Part shown: piece after piece, positions 51,651-61,315 of the stretch
How the letters are laid out: every line of letters starts with the position of its first letter
Position numbering within the stretch: position 1 is the first letter of the stretch
Origin: Lactobacillus sp.
GTDB taxonomy: Bacteria; Bacillota; Bacilli; Lactobacillales; Lactobacillaceae
Assembly (NCBI GenBank): GCA_022651245.1
Contig: JALCQM010000001.1
Span: forward strand, 62,001-126,000
DNA length: 64,000 bases
Reading direction: 5' to 3'
Position numbers and translations under genes: made by a program
Notes under the pieces: generated by a model
Told to the model about the DNA's origin: nothing
Databases searched by the model: none
What the model saw: only the letters and a program-made list of their open reading frames with translations

Positions 51651-53681
51651 CTATAGAAATTGTGATAAGTATGCTAACTGCGCATAATTATCAGTTTGCG
51701 TAAAGACTGGCAAAGTATCAAGTGGCGAAGAGATTTGATACTCCTTACCACCTTCATACTCCTTGCCATCAGCTAATGATTGCCAATTACTGCCTGCTGG
51801 TAAGTAGACTTTCCGACTGGTTGCTTTTGCTTCAACGACAGGGCAAACAAGCAATTCACTGCCAAGCAGATACTCATCCTTGATGTTCCAGCTTTGACTG
51901 TCATCTGGATATTCATAAAACAACGGCCGCATAACCGGTGCCCCATCTTGATGCGCTTCGGCCATAACATCATGCAAATACGGACGCAAGGCCTCGCGTA
52001 GTTGAACAAACTTTGACAAAATGCCATAAACCTGTTCACCAAAACTCCATAACTCATCATCAGCACCTGTGTGTAGCGCGTACGAGCCATCTGGTGCTGA
52101 CACATCCTTGAATGGTAATCGCTCACCATGCAATCGAAGTACCGGAGAAAAAGTAGAGAATTGGAACCAGCGAATCAATAACTCCTTAAAGCTATCAGTT
52201 CGGACATCCCCACCGTGGAAACCACCGGTATCGGTAGTCCACCATGGTAGACCCGCCATACCCATTTGCAGGCCAGCTACAATCTGTTGCTTAAATGCAT
52301 GGAAATCGGAGCGTACATCACCTGACCAAACTAAAGCGCCAAAGCGCTGACTACCAGCCCATGCACACCGGACTAGATTCATGATCTTGGAATCACCTTG
52401 AGACTTCATCCCGTCATAGAACGTCTTGGAATAGTAAAATGGGTAGATGTTTCCTATTTGTTCGACATTACCTAGGTAATAGTGATAATTCTTATAATCA
52501 TAAACGGTATACTCGGGTTCTGCTTCATCTAACCAAAATAGTTCAACACCATCATCTTGATAGTTTTTCTTAATAACCTCCCACAAACGTTTTTGCGTCT
52601 TTGGGTTCGTAAAATCAAGAAAACGAACGTTGCCTTCAAAGTCCATCTGAATCGGAATGCCTGCATTGTTCTTAACTAACAGACCATCACGGCGGAAGTC
52701 GTCAAAATTTTCACTCTGCGTATCCACCTGTGGCCAAACTGAAACCATTAGTTTGACCCCTAATTCTTTCAGCCGCTTCGTCATTGCAGGCATATCTGGG
52801 AAGAACCGTTTATCAAAACGATAGTCTCCCTGCTTCGGCCAGTGGAAGAAATCGATAATCATGACATCAAGCGGGATACCCAGCTGGTGATACTTCTCCG
52901 CAACAGAGACAACCTGCTCCTGATTGTAATAACGCATTCTACTTTGCCATAAACCATATCCGTGTTCAGGCATTTCAGGTACGCGTCCTGTCACTGCCGT
53001 GTACTGTTTCAAAACACCGGCCGGATCTTCAGCACCTGTAATCCAATAATCCAGTTGATCAGTTTCTTCAGCTACCCACTGAGTTTGCGTTTGATCAAAA
53101 TGAACTTCGCCAACCGCCGGGTTATTCCAAAGAAAACCATAATTTTGGCTAGAGTAATAAAATGGCACAGACGCTTGCGTATTTCGTTGGGACAACTCAC
53201 GTGAATTACCCTTTAAATCAAACAGGCCATCCTGGTATTGCCCCATCCCATAAATATGTTCCTTTGGATCAGAACGAAATGTCATTGTCAGCTTATAGCT
53301 GCCTGCAAGAGGTTCAAAGCGCCGTGCTTTTAGCTTTAAGCGGCCACCAAAGCCAATTTCTTCAAGGATTTTCTGCCCATCTTTGTAAAAGGCCAAACGT
53401 CCCGTCTCTTTTTGTCGACCTGTAAACAAAGGGTCAATATTTTCGATTGTGGCGGTCATACGACCATTTGTTATTTTAGCACCATCTGCTGTAACCTCGA
53501 TTTGTGCGTTCGACTGCTCTTCAGGTTTCAAAAGGGCATAATCGTGTGCAATTATATCGCCATTTGGAACGACCCGAACTCGTAGAGAATTATCTCCCCA
53601 AGGCTGCACTAGCACCTGCTCCGAGTCGAAATGCCACAGCAAACTGCCTTCAATATTTTCGCAATAATCATTCAAATACAT
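51651..53681 (-). CDS. GH31 alpha-xylosidase
   Basis: 676-residue glycoside hydrolase family 31 enzyme. DVMIIDFFHWPKQGDYRFDKRFFPDM and the nucleophile Asp in VELFWLDEAEPEYTVYDYK (the W-L-D-E-A-E-P-E form typical of alpha-xylosidases) are clear; the acid/base is in LVWSGDVRSDFHAFKQQI. No signal peptide, so it works in the cytoplasm and should release xylose from an imported alpha-xyloside such as isoprimeverose. First gene of an operon with four PTS genes. ATG at 53681 is very near AGGGGTG; the TTG at 53675 has better spacing. Divergent from an AraC gene. Confidence 0.9.
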   Translation of the reverse strand: MYLNDYCENIEGSLLWHFDSEQVLVQPWGDNSLRVRVVPNGDIIAHDYALLKPEEQSNAQIEVTADGAKITNGRMTATIENIDPLFTGRQKETGRLAFYKDGQKILEEIGFGGRLKLKARRFEPLAGSYKLTMTFRSDPKEHIYGMGQYQDGLFDLKGNSRELSQRNTQASVPFYYSSQNYGFLWNNPAVGEVHFDQTQTQWVAEETDQLDYWITGAEDPAGVLKQYTAVTGRVPEMPEHGYGLWQSRMRYYNQEQVVSVAEKYHQLGIPLDVMIIDFFHWPKQGDYRFDKRFFPDMPAMTKRLKELGVKLMVSVWPQVDTQSENFDDFRRDGLLVKNNAGIPIQMDFEGNVRFLDFTNPKTQKRLWEVIKKNYQDDGVELFWLDEAEPEYTVYDYKNYHYYLGNVEQIGNIYPFYYSKTFYDGMKSQGDSKIMNLVRCAWAGSQRFGALVWSGDVRSDFHAFKQQIVAGLQMGMAGLPWWTTDTGGFHGGDVRTDSFKELLIRWFQFSTFSPVLRLHGERLPFKDVSAPDGSYALHTGADDELWSFGEQVYGILSKFVQLREALRPYLHDVMAEAHQDGAPVMRPLFYEYPDDSQSWNIKDEYLLGSELLVCPVVEAKATSRKVYLPAGSNWQSLADGKEYEGGKEYQISSPLDTLPVFTQTDNYAQLAYLSQFL

Positions 53682-53686
53682 CACCC

Positions 53687-53717
53687 CTAAAGCGTTTTCA
53701 ATTCACTTTGAAGTATA
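53687..53717 (-). promoter_or_regulatory. alpha-xylosidase promoter with cre-like site
   Basis: A minus-strand -10 TATACT (53712-53717) sits in the divergent gap. Just downstream, CTAAAGCGTTTTCA (53687-53700) matches the cre pattern at 12 of 14 positions, placed to block transcription when CcpA is bound. Confidence 0.6.
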
Positions 53718-53796
53718 CTTGTATTAGCGCCTTGCAACTATTATTTTCCCCGCATATAATATCAATATATCGTCAAATATGGGGGTAACCTTTAAA

Positions 53797-54675
53797 ATGT
53801 CAAATGATTCAAAATTAAAGGAAAAGGCGCAGCACGGAACACTTGCCTTCGGTTTCTCAAGTTATTTTGTTCACAAAAAATCCAAACCAGTTCTACTTAG
53901 AAATCATTGGCACCCTGAATTAGAAATACTGACCATCACAAGCGGCCATAGCATATTACACGTCGCCGGAACCCACACGCCTGTAACTGTCGGGGATATG
54001 ATGCTATTTCGTCCGAATCAGTTACACGGTATGACATGGGCTCACGCCAGCAACGAAGAGTTTGCTTTTCAAGCAATTGTTTTTAAACCCGATCTGATTA
54101 AAAGTTACGCGGTCGATGATATTGAATCAGATGTCATTCAACCGATTCTCGATAACAAATTTCAAATGGACCAATTATTTACTCAAAATAACTATGAAAT
54201 GCAAATGCTATTCCAATCAATATTTAAGGCTGCTAGTCGCAAGTCGCCATTCTATCAAGTTCAGGTAAAAGCACTATTATTGTTGCTTATTAGGAAGATA
54301 TTACTGACACAAGCGCAACCAATCAGCGAGCAAAGCCACTCCACCCAAGTGAATAATTTACGCGCAAAAGTAATTGCCGACTTCATCCACAAAAACTTTC
54401 AAAAACCGCTAACGATCGAATATGCGGCTAGCCAAGTGAATGTCAGCGTTAGTACCTTTGAACGGATCTTCAAACATGCTTTCGCAGACAATTTCTCGAC
54501 TTACCTGATGAAGCTCCGAGTGGCTAATGCAATGGATGATCTATTGAATACAACAAAACCCATTACCAATATTGCACTAGATAATGGGTTTCAAAGCAGT
54601 AGCTATTTTGGTTCGATATTTCGAAAACTAAACGGTGTCTCACCTAGAGCTTTCCGGGCAGCCCACAACGATTAA
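53797..54675 (+). CDS. AraC family regulator with cupin sensor
   Basis: 292-residue regulator, probably the activator of the divergent alpha-xylosidase-PTS operon. An N-terminal cupin (LLRNHWHPELEILTITSGHSILHVAGTHTPVTVGDMMLFRPNQLHGM) binds sugar, and the C-terminus has two HTH motifs (LTIEYAASQVNVSVSTFERIFKHAF, ITNIALDNGFQSSSYFGSIFRKLNGVSPRAFRAA). I favour the ATG at 53797 over the one at 53779, which has no ribosome site. Confidence 0.92.
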   Translation: MSNDSKLKEKAQHGTLAFGFSSYFVHKKSKPVLLRNHWHPELEILTITSGHSILHVAGTHTPVTVGDMMLFRPNQLHGMTWAHASNEEFAFQAIVFKPDLIKSYAVDDIESDVIQPILDNKFQMDQLFTQNNYEMQMLFQSIFKAASRKSPFYQVQVKALLLLLIRKILLTQAQPISEQSHSTQVNNLRAKVIADFIHKNFQKPLTIEYAASQVNVSVSTFERIFKHAFADNFSTYLMKLRVANAMDDLLNTTKPITNIALDNGFQSSSYFGSIFRKLNGVSPRAFRAAHND

Positions 54676-54781
54676 CCTTAACAAATTCTACGTTCACTAA
54701 TTGACATGGTCTTCTTATCCTAATCAGGTCAACAACAGGCTATATTCGGATCAAGTATTTTTTACAATCGTCGGTTCAGAT

Positions 54782-56275
54782 TTACTCAAATTTAACTAAG
54801 CCCGCGGTAATTGTCTTAGTCGCCGGATATATCTGCTGATATAACCTATGTAACGTTTTATATTGCGCAACGTGTGCTGGAATCGGTCGATACGTCATCT
54901 TAATTGCAATAAACTTGGCTGCGCACTCGGCCAGAGTGTTAAACCATCCTAGGCCAACTGCAGCTATCATTGCTGCCCCCATACCTGGTCCCTGCTCACT
55001 TTCTAGTTGCACAATCGGAACATCAAATATATCTGCCTGAATCTGTAACCATAGTGTGCTTCTTGCTCCGCCACCAATAGAGACTATTTGCTTGAAGTCC
55101 TTCCCATTGGCGTTATAAATATCCAAGATATCCTTAAAAGAAAAGATGATCCCTTCAAGCACCGCGCGAACAAAGTCTGGCCGGGTTTGTTTGCTATCTA
55201 CTCCGACAAAACTCCCGCGAATCTTGGAATCAGCATATGGCGTTCGCTCCCCAACAATATAAGGTGTAAACAATAAACCATGTGCGCCAATACTGGATTT
55301 ATCAGCGCTGGCCACAAAGCCAGAAAACGTCTCCGCATCACCAAACGTCCGCTTTAACCAACTCAAACTATATCCGGCAGACAATGTCACCCCCATCGAA
55401 TAGTAAGCGTCGGGCACTGCATGGTTGAAAAAGTGTAATTGTCCCGCATAATCTTTCCGTGCATTAGGCTCATACGCCAAGATCACGCCAGAGGTTCCAA
55501 TTGAACACATTGCTCGCTGTGGCGAAAGAATTCCAGCACCGATCGCACCACAAGCATTATCTGCGCCTCCACCAAATACTGCCGTATCCTGCTTTAATCC
55601 AGTGAGATTTGCATATTCGGGTGTTAATGTTCCAACTTTTGTGGTTGCTTCAACTAACGGTGGGCAAATTCTCATTGGAATAGAAAGTGCTTCGCAAATT
55701 TCTTGACTCCATTGCTTGGATTCAAGATCTAATAGCACTGTACCTGCGGCATCGGATAACTCCATCCCTAATACATCAGTCATACGGTAACGAACATAAT
55801 CTTTTGGTAAAACAAACTTAGCTACTTGAGAAAAAATTTTCGGCTCGTTTTCTTTGACCCACAATAGCTTGGGAAGTGTGAACCCTTCTAAAGCACGATT
55901 TCGCGTGATCTTTATAAATTTCTGACCAAGCTTTGCTGAAATCTCCTCAGTTTGAGGTGTTGTACGCGTATCATTCCACAAAATGGCAGGGCGTAAGACT
56001 TTTCCGATCTGATCAAGCAATACAAGGCCATGCATTTGACCGGAGTAACTTAGTCCCTCAATCTTTTCCTTATCAACACCACTAGTAGCAAGTACGGTCT
56101 GAATGGCCTTTGTCGTTCCTGTAATCCAATCTTCTGGGTTCTGTTCACTGTAGCCTGGATGCGGTTGTTGCAAAGGATACGCTTCCGTAGCTTGAGCTGA
56201 AACATGGCCTTTAGCATCAACCAGCAATACCTTAACAGCACTAGTGCCAAGATCTACACCGATGACATACTGCAT
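54782..56275 (-). CDS. xylB: xylulokinase
   Basis: 497-residue FGGY kinase converting xylulose to xylulose-5-phosphate. ATG at 56273-56275 follows GGAGGAA at six bases. [21 protein letters not shown] and [14 protein letters not shown] at the start, [15 protein letters not shown] (the xylulokinase SGQMHG motif) and the C-terminal [23 protein letters not shown] are signatures. Downstream of xylA with a hairpin between. Feeds xylose released by the alpha-xylosidase into the phosphoketolase/pentose pathway. Confidence 0.96.
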   Translation of the reverse strand: MQYVIGVDLGTSAVKVLLVDAKGHVSAQATEAYPLQQPHPGYSEQNPEDWITGTTKAIQTVLATSGVDKEKIEGLSYSGQMHGLVLLDQIGKVLRPAILWNDTRTTPQTEEISAKLGQKFIKITRNRALEGFTLPKLLWVKENEPKIFSQVAKFVLPKDYVRYRMTDVLGMELSDAAGTVLLDLESKQWSQEICEALSIPMRICPPLVEATTKVGTLTPEYANLTGLKQDTAVFGGGADNACGAIGAGILSPQRAMCSIGTSGVILAYEPNARKDYAGQLHFFNHAVPDAYYSMGVTLSAGYSLSWLKRTFGDAETFSGFVASADKSSIGAHGLLFTPYIVGERTPYADSKIRGSFVGVDSKQTRPDFVRAVLEGIIFSFKDILDIYNANGKDFKQIVSIGGGARSTLWLQIQADIFDVPIVQLESEQGPGMGAAMIAAVGLGWFNTLAECAAKFIAIKMTYRPIPAHVAQYKTLHRLYQQIYPATKTITAGLVKFE

Positions 56276-56301
56276 ACGTTCTTCCTCCATGCGCTATCAA
56301 A

Positions 56302-56360
56302 AGGCACTCATACAGGCAGACATTGGCTTAAAACTGCCATTGCCAACGCAGTGTGAGTGC
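56302..56360 (-). terminator. hairpin between xylA and xylB
   Basis: GGCACTCATAC (56302-56312) and GTGTGAGTGCC (56350-56360) pair with one wobble; TTTTG follows on the minus strand. It probably attenuates xylB relative to xylA. Confidence 0.7.
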
Positions 56361-56371
56361 CAATTTTATGA

Positions 56372-57712
56372 TTACTTCAGCGTGTCTATAATATAGCGGT
56401 TCAAGGTTGCTTCAAGTTCTTCCCAATGACCTGATTTTGTAGCACTACGAATATCCGATTGAGGCCGATCGATGACTAGTTGATTCAAGCTCTTAAAATC
56501 TTCTTTACCCGCTTCAATATTTGCGCCGACCCCAGTATCATAACTGCTATACCGATCAGCGACGAAGTTTTCCAGTACTTTATCTTGCTTAAGTTTTAAT
56601 GCAACTTTCAAACCGGCAGCGAACGTATCCATTCCGACGATATGTGCATAAAACATGTCGTCAGGTGTAAAGGAAGACCGCCGTGGCTTCGCGTCAAAGT
56701 TTAAGCCGCCCTTCCCTAAACCACCATTCTCTACAACCTCATACATCGCCATGGTTGTTTCGTATAAGTTTGTCGGAAATTGATCCAGATCCCAACCAAT
56801 CAGCTTATCACCTTGGTTAGCATCCAAAGAGCCTAGCAGATTAGCACTACGAGCCACACGAATTTCATGCTGATAAGTATGCCCAGCTAGATTTGCATGG
56901 TTACCTTCCAAATTGAGCTTGTAAGTGCCCTCCAAGCCATATGTCTTCATAAATGCAATGGTAGTGGCAGCATCAAAATCATATTGATGCATCATTGGCT
57001 CTTTTGGTTTCGGCTCCAACAAAAGCTGACCGGTATAGCCAATTTCTTTGGCATAATCAGCAGCCATGTTGAAGAACTGACCTAAATGATCTTGTTCTCG
57101 CTTCATATCAGTATTCAATAAGGATTCATAGCCTTCACGACCACCCCAGAATACATAGTTTTCCGCACCGACTTTCTTAGCTGTGTCCAAGCCTTCCTTG
57201 ACTTGCGCCGCTGCAAAAGCGAACACGTCAGCAAATGGTGAGCTTGCTGCCCCAGCCACAAAACGCGGATTGGTAAACATATTCGCAGTATTCCACAAAA
57301 CCTTCATGTGAGACGTCTTTTGATAATCAACAAACATATCTGTAATTTCTTCCAGATTCTTGTTTGTTTCCCGCAAAGTATCCCCTTCAGGTGCAATATC
57401 GCGATCATGAAAACAGAAGAAGTCAACACCTAACTTGTCAAAGAACTCGAAAGCACCATCAACACGCGCTTTTGCCAAATCCATACCGGTTAGGCCATCC
57501 CAAGGCCGGATCGCCGTCCCATCACCAAAGATATCATCAAGTTTTTGACCAAAAGTATGCCAGTAGGCCACGGAAAATCGTAACCAGTCACGCATTTTCT
57601 TACCACCAATGACTTCATCAGCATCGTAGTACTGAAAGTTCAAGCCTGCTTTTAGTGAGCTAGTGCCGGTATATGGCACCTTACCAATATTGGGAAAATA
57701 TGCTTGTTGCAT
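56372..57712 (-). CDS. xylA: xylose isomerase
   Basis: 446-residue enzyme; ATG at 57710-57712 follows TGGAGG at seven bases. [13 protein letters not shown] carries the catalytic His and Asp, [30 protein letters not shown] the metal Glu and the Lys, [14 protein letters not shown] further metal ligands. Length fits class II xylose isomerases. First of xylA-xylB; a XylR-like operator and a cre-like site precede it. Confidence 0.97.
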   Translation of the reverse strand: MQQAYFPNIGKVPYTGTSSLKAGLNFQYYDADEVIGGKKMRDWLRFSVAYWHTFGQKLDDIFGDGTAIRPWDGLTGMDLAKARVDGAFEFFDKLGVDFFCFHDRDIAPEGDTLRETNKNLEEITDMFVDYQKTSHMKVLWNTANMFTNPRFVAGAASSPFADVFAFAAAQVKEGLDTAKKVGAENYVFWGGREGYESLLNTDMKREQDHLGQFFNMAADYAKEIGYTGQLLLEPKPKEPMMHQYDFDAATTIAFMKTYGLEGTYKLNLEGNHANLAGHTYQHEIRVARSANLLGSLDANQGDKLIGWDLDQFPTNLYETTMAMYEVVENGGLGKGGLNFDAKPRRSSFTPDDMFYAHIVGMDTFAAGLKVALKLKQDKVLENFVADRYSSYDTGVGANIEAGKEDFKSLNQLVIDRPQSDIRSATKSGHWEELEATLNRYIIDTLK

Positions 57713-57732
57713 CTCGATACCTCCAAACGGTT

Positions 57733-57753
57733 TGTTTGTTATCCTTACTAACA
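57733..57753 (-). promoter_or_regulatory. XylR-like operator upstream of xylA
   Basis: TGTTTGT (57733-57739) and ACTAACA (57747-57753) form an inverted repeat (6 of 7 positions) with a 7-base spacer just upstream of the xylA ribosome site; lactobacillar XylR sites have this form. Confidence 0.6.
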
Positions 57754-57802
57754 TTCAACGCACTTACAGTACCACACACGTGCACTCGCTTCAAGAGAAA
57801 CA

Positions 57803-57816
57803 TTAAAACGTTTTCT
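57803..57816 (-). promoter_or_regulatory. cre-like site upstream of xylA
   Basis: TTAAAACGTTTTCT matches the cre pattern at 12 of 14 positions and is nearly palindromic. It lies about 90 bases before the xylA start, so CcpA repression of xylAB by glucose is plausible. Confidence 0.55.
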
Positions 57817-57860
57817 AAACTCCGGTGTTTTCCCCTTCTCACTAAAAGAGTGCACATTAA

Positions 57861-57904
57861 AAAGCCTCTACATTAAGGTCTTAGTTAAGCCGTGGTGTAG
57901 AAGC
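57861..57904 (-). terminator. xylR terminator
   Basis: GCCTCTACA (57864-57872) and TGTAGAAGC (57896-57904) pair at eight of nine positions; a TTTTT run follows on the minus strand, just after the xylR stop. Confidence 0.75.
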
Positions 57905-57923
57905 ATCTTCTCTCAACTTATCG

Positions 57924-59078
57924 TCAGCTTGCACTAAGGCGCAACGTTAACGCCCCAAGGTCCAATGCCTGATGAACACACAAGGAGCACCCACCAAGAA
58001 GAACCGCATGATCGACATCATATGCTAGCTTGATTGTACCAACATTGTCCCTCATGCCGGAGAACTCCTCTTTGATCATGGTAAAGAGGGCCGGCCGGGT
58101 TGCAATCATAGCGGAATTTAGAATTATTTCTGTTGGTGCATAGGCATTGGCGACATTATGCATTAATACGGCCGTCAAGCGGCAGAACCGTTCCATTATT
58201 TCAAGAACATCGGGGTCCTTTGCATCATACAGTGATAAGACGCTCCGGCGGTCAAGCGCTGCATTTCCTTTGACAGTTCGTACTTGATCAATGATCGCAT
58301 CCTCGGAGCATAGCGACTCAATCTTGCAGTATTCGTTCTGCTTAGCATCAAAGACTAAACTTCGCCCAATCTCCCCTGCGCGCCCATCCATCCCTCGATA
58401 AAGTTTACCGTTGATGATAATGCCGGCACCAATACCCTTATGGATACTAATCGTGATCTGATTAGATACCGTTGTATTCGCAAAATCTCTCTGACAGACC
58501 GCCGCCAGATTCGCCTCATTTTCTATAACGACTGGGACATTCACTCGCGCTGTAAAATAATCCAACACAGTAGACGGTGCCATCTTAACAAAAGGTGAAT
58601 CCAGAACCTGGCCATTAAAAATCACAGCGTGTACCGCGACTGCAATTCCTACCAACCCACGCTCTGTCTCTGGAAAACCAATCTGTTGAGTCAACTGAGT
58701 ATTCATTAGATCTAACCGTTCCATGATCGATAGCCCTAAAGCTTCAAAACGTTTAAAATGTGCGATTCTACCATCCAGATAATTCACCATCATATCAACA
58801 TACTCAACGCCGACATCAAACGCTACAGTGTACCCTAATTGAGCATTGAATCGGAGCATCACAGGTTTACGTCCACCGCGACGAGAACTCTCGGCCTCCC
58901 CGACCTCAGTGATAAAGTGTTGATCAATCAAAGTCATCACCACCTGCGAAACAGTGACCTTATTCAATTTTAGGTCCTTTGAAACCTGTGCCCGTGAAAT
59001 CGGACTGTTATTAAAAACATGCTGGAGAACATTTTGTTCGTTAAGCCGGCGTACTAGATTCTTACTTGTTGGGGTCAT
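57924..59078 (-). CDS. xylR: ROK family xylose repressor
   Basis: 384-residue ROK repressor. ATG at 59076-59078 has GGAG seven bases upstream. HTH NNSPISRAQVSKDLKLNKVTVSQVVMTLIDQHFI, then the ROK body (GRKPVMLRFNAQLGYTVAFDVG, VIENEANLAAVCQRDFAN, ISIHKGIGAGIIINGKLYRGMDGRAGEIGRSL). Like other xylose repressors it lacks kinase function. It lies upstream of xylA on the same strand behind a terminator, so it is transcribed separately. Confidence 0.92.
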   Translation of the reverse strand: MTPTSKNLVRRLNEQNVLQHVFNNSPISRAQVSKDLKLNKVTVSQVVMTLIDQHFITEVGEAESSRRGGRKPVMLRFNAQLGYTVAFDVGVEYVDMMVNYLDGRIAHFKRFEALGLSIMERLDLMNTQLTQQIGFPETERGLVGIAVAVHAVIFNGQVLDSPFVKMAPSTVLDYFTARVNVPVVIENEANLAAVCQRDFANTTVSNQITISIHKGIGAGIIINGKLYRGMDGRAGEIGRSLVFDAKQNEYCKIESLCSEDAIIDQVRTVKGNAALDRRSVLSLYDAKDPDVLEIMERFCRLTAVLMHNVANAYAPTEIILNSAMIATRPALFTMIKEEFSGMRDNVGTIKLAYDVDHAVLLGGCSLCVHQALDLGALTLRLSAS

Positions 59079-59237
59079 TTTCACTCTCCGGTTAGTATTA
59101 TAAATTAACTTGACTGTATCGATTTCACAGAAGCTTGTCAACGACACCGCTGTTTAGCCCCGATCCCCAAGCTAGCCGGATGTGAACGATGGCCTAACCT
59201 CTTGAACCCTATAACATGAAAAAAAGCGATATAAACA

Positions 59238-59315
59238 AGAGGTCACAAGTCTCTATCGAATCCTCCAGCCACCAAAATAGGCCACCAGTTTTTTCAGTTC
59301 AAACTGGCGACCTCT
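59238..59315 (-). terminator. end of the sorbose operon
   Basis: AGAGGTC (59238-59244) pairs with GACCTCT (59309-59315), with an inner CCAGTTT/AAACTGG stem; a seven-T run follows near 59222 on the minus strand. Confidence 0.65.
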
Positions 59316-59321
59316 CATTTC

Positions 59322-60269
59322 TTATTCAGAATCCTGCTGGTCGTAAATGATCTCATCAACAATGTCACTCGGATACACATGCAACGGCTTCAGGTTTTCA
59401 CTCTCATCAAAATACAAAGCCGCTGTCCCTTCGCTGCCAAATAATTTGATCTTCTCGCGTAAGACCTGCTTTTGAATTTCATCGGCCGCTGGGGTCATGA
59501 TCCAAGGCTCGTATTGGTCTGGCTTGCTGAGCACAGTATCCTTAATGCCTTGATAATACGGGAGCTTAATATCAGTCGAAATGTTTACTTTGGCGATGCC
59601 ATGCGCGATTGCTTCTTTAATTTTAGCATCCGGATTATCTGAACCCCCATGTAGGACTAATGGCATTTTTAGACGATCATTCAACGCGGTCAGACGATCG
59701 ATCTTGATGTCATTGTCCCCACTCGGATATGGGCCATGCACCGTACCGATTGCAACCGCCAAATCATCGATGCCGGTCGTTTTAACAAATTCTGCGGCAC
59801 TATCTGGATCTGTGTAGATCCGACCCATATTCTGATCCGCGCGGGCATGCCGGTTGCCAATGCTACCAAGCTCGGCTTCGACCGCCACCCCAACGCGATG
59901 TGCGAGGTCCACCACTTGCTTGGTCGCCGCCATGTTCTCTTCAAAAGGCAATCCTGACGTATCGATCATTACCGAGTTCATTTGATCACGAACCGCGCGT
60001 AAGACGTCATTAATATCCCGACCATGGTCAAGATGCAATGCAACAGGAACGCTCGCGGTCAACGCTAACTCCCGTAAATACTTAACGATGGCACTCCCCA
60101 TCAAATCATACTCATAAGGATGAACAGCCAAGATCACAGGGGCACGTAACTCTTCAGCGACAAGGACAATATTTTTACCAAACTCGCTATTACCGACATT
60201 GAACGCGCCAATAGCAAAATGCTGTTGATAAGCTTTGTCAACCAACGTCTTTGCAGACACCAGTACCAT
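59322..60269 (-). CDS. class II fructose/tagatose-bisphosphate aldolase, SorG-like
   Basis: 315-residue zinc aldolase of the GatY/KbaY/FbaA type. Metal and catalytic residues: ALHLDHGRD, AVEAELGSIGN, AVAIGTVHGPYP and LVLHGGSDN. AAGGAGG lies eight bases before the ATG. Last gene of an operon ordered sorF-EIIA-EIIB-EIIC-EIID-(small protein)-aldolase, as in the sorFABCDG operon of Lacticaseibacillus casei, where this position is sorG. It would split the 1,6-bisphosphate formed from sorbose. Confidence 0.92.
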   Translation of the reverse strand: MVLVSAKTLVDKAYQQHFAIGAFNVGNSEFGKNIVLVAEELRAPVILAVHPYEYDLMGSAIVKYLRELALTASVPVALHLDHGRDINDVLRAVRDQMNSVMIDTSGLPFEENMAATKQVVDLAHRVGVAVEAELGSIGNRHARADQNMGRIYTDPDSAAEFVKTTGIDDLAVAIGTVHGPYPSGDNDIKIDRLTALNDRLKMPLVLHGGSDNPDAKIKEAIAHGIAKVNISTDIKLPYYQGIKDTVLSKPDQYEPWIMTPAADEIQKQVLREKIKLFGSEGTAALYFDESENLKPLHVYPSDIVDEIIYDQQDSE

Positions 60270-60293
60270 CTCAATGGCCTCCTTCGGCTATGC

Positions 60294-60440
60294 TCAACTG
60301 GGCCAGACCCCGAATCCAATGATCAAGATGCCAGCCACAACATACAACCAATTGATGTTTCCCTTTTGCCGTTTCATTAACAGACCTGTCGTCCCTAACA
60401 AGACGCCGATCGCGACGACTAACCAATTGACCATACTCAT
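60294..60440 (-). CDS. small two-helix membrane protein in the sorbose operon
   Basis: 48-residue protein, too short for most gene finders. ATG at 60438-60440 has AAAGGGG upstream. MSMVNWLVVAIGVLLGTTGLLMKRQKGNINWLYVVAGILIIGFGVWPS shows two hydrophobic helices joined by a basic turn. It lies 17 bases after the EIID stop and before the aldolase gene, so it is cotranscribed. No known family; it may assist the PTS membrane complex. Confidence 0.75.
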   Translation of the reverse strand: MSMVNWLVVAIGVLLGTTGLLMKRQKGNINWLYVVAGILIIGFGVWPS

Positions 60441-60457
60441 CAGCGCCCCTTTCCAAG

Positions 60458-61306
60458 TTAGCCTAAAATACCTAATCCGTAACCAGCAATCCCAACGGCG
60501 AATAGTGCGAAGATCAAGACGATCGGATTGACCTTTTTCTTCATCAGATAACCACATAGTAAGGTCAGACCCAAGGCTAATAGTCCCGGACAGAATTGAT
60601 CCAAAATGTTTTGTACAGTGGTGATCGTAGTCTTACCGCCTGTCGTCGTCTTAGAAATCACTAGTGGCACATTAATGGTTGTCCATTTCGTGACTAACAC
60701 GCCCATGATGAACAGGCCCAAAACCGTTGCCCCTTCTGTAATTTTCTGCAACAAGTTGCCGGTCATATCTTGAACTAAAGCTAAACCACGATTCAAGCCC
60801 AGCTTCAGACCATACCACTTAAAGCTGATTCGGATCGCATTAAAGGCAAAAAAGAACAAGATTGGGCCGAGCCAGGATCCCTGTAGTGCCAAGGATGCGC
60901 CTAGGGCAGCTAGGATTGGGCGAATAGTGCCCCACATGATGGGGTCACCAACACCGGCCAACGGTCCCATCAAACCAACTTTGAAACTGTTGATCGTCCC
61001 ATCGTCGATATCCTCGCCACGCGCCTTCGCCTCTTCAAGCGCCATTGTCACGCCGAGGATTGGCCCAACCATGGCAGGTGTTGTGTTAAAGAAGACCAAA
61101 TGACGCTTTAAGGCGGCTGCTTGATCCTTTTTATCGTGATAGACTCGCTTGATTGTTGGAATCATGTCCACACAAAACGCTAACGCATGGATACGTTCAT
61201 AGTTAAAAGAGGCCTGTTGAAAGTTTGAATATAAGAATGTTTGGAAAATATCCTTTTTCGTTAATGTCGTCTTTATCGGCTGCTTATCGTTACTCACAAT
61301 CGTCAT
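60458..61306 (-). CDS. PTS sorbose-class EIID
   Basis: 282-residue membrane subunit. FNYERIHALAFCVDMIPTIKRVY, FFNTTPAMVGPILGVTMALEEAKARG, MGPLAGVGDPIMWGTIRPILAALGASLAL fit EIID. The ATG at 61306 touches the AAAGGGGG site; an in-frame GTG at 61297 has proper spacing and may be the true start. Confidence 0.93.
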   Translation of the reverse strand: MTIVSNDKQPIKTTLTKKDIFQTFLYSNFQQASFNYERIHALAFCVDMIPTIKRVYHDKKDQAAALKRHLVFFNTTPAMVGPILGVTMALEEAKARGEDIDDGTINSFKVGLMGPLAGVGDPIMWGTIRPILAALGASLALQGSWLGPILFFFAFNAIRISFKWYGLKLGLNRGLALVQDMTGNLLQKITEGATVLGLFIMGVLVTKWTTINVPLVISKTTTGGKTTITTVQNILDQFCPGLLALGLTLLCGYLMKKKVNPIVLIFALFAVGIAGYGLGILG

Positions 61307-61315
61307 CCCCCTTTG

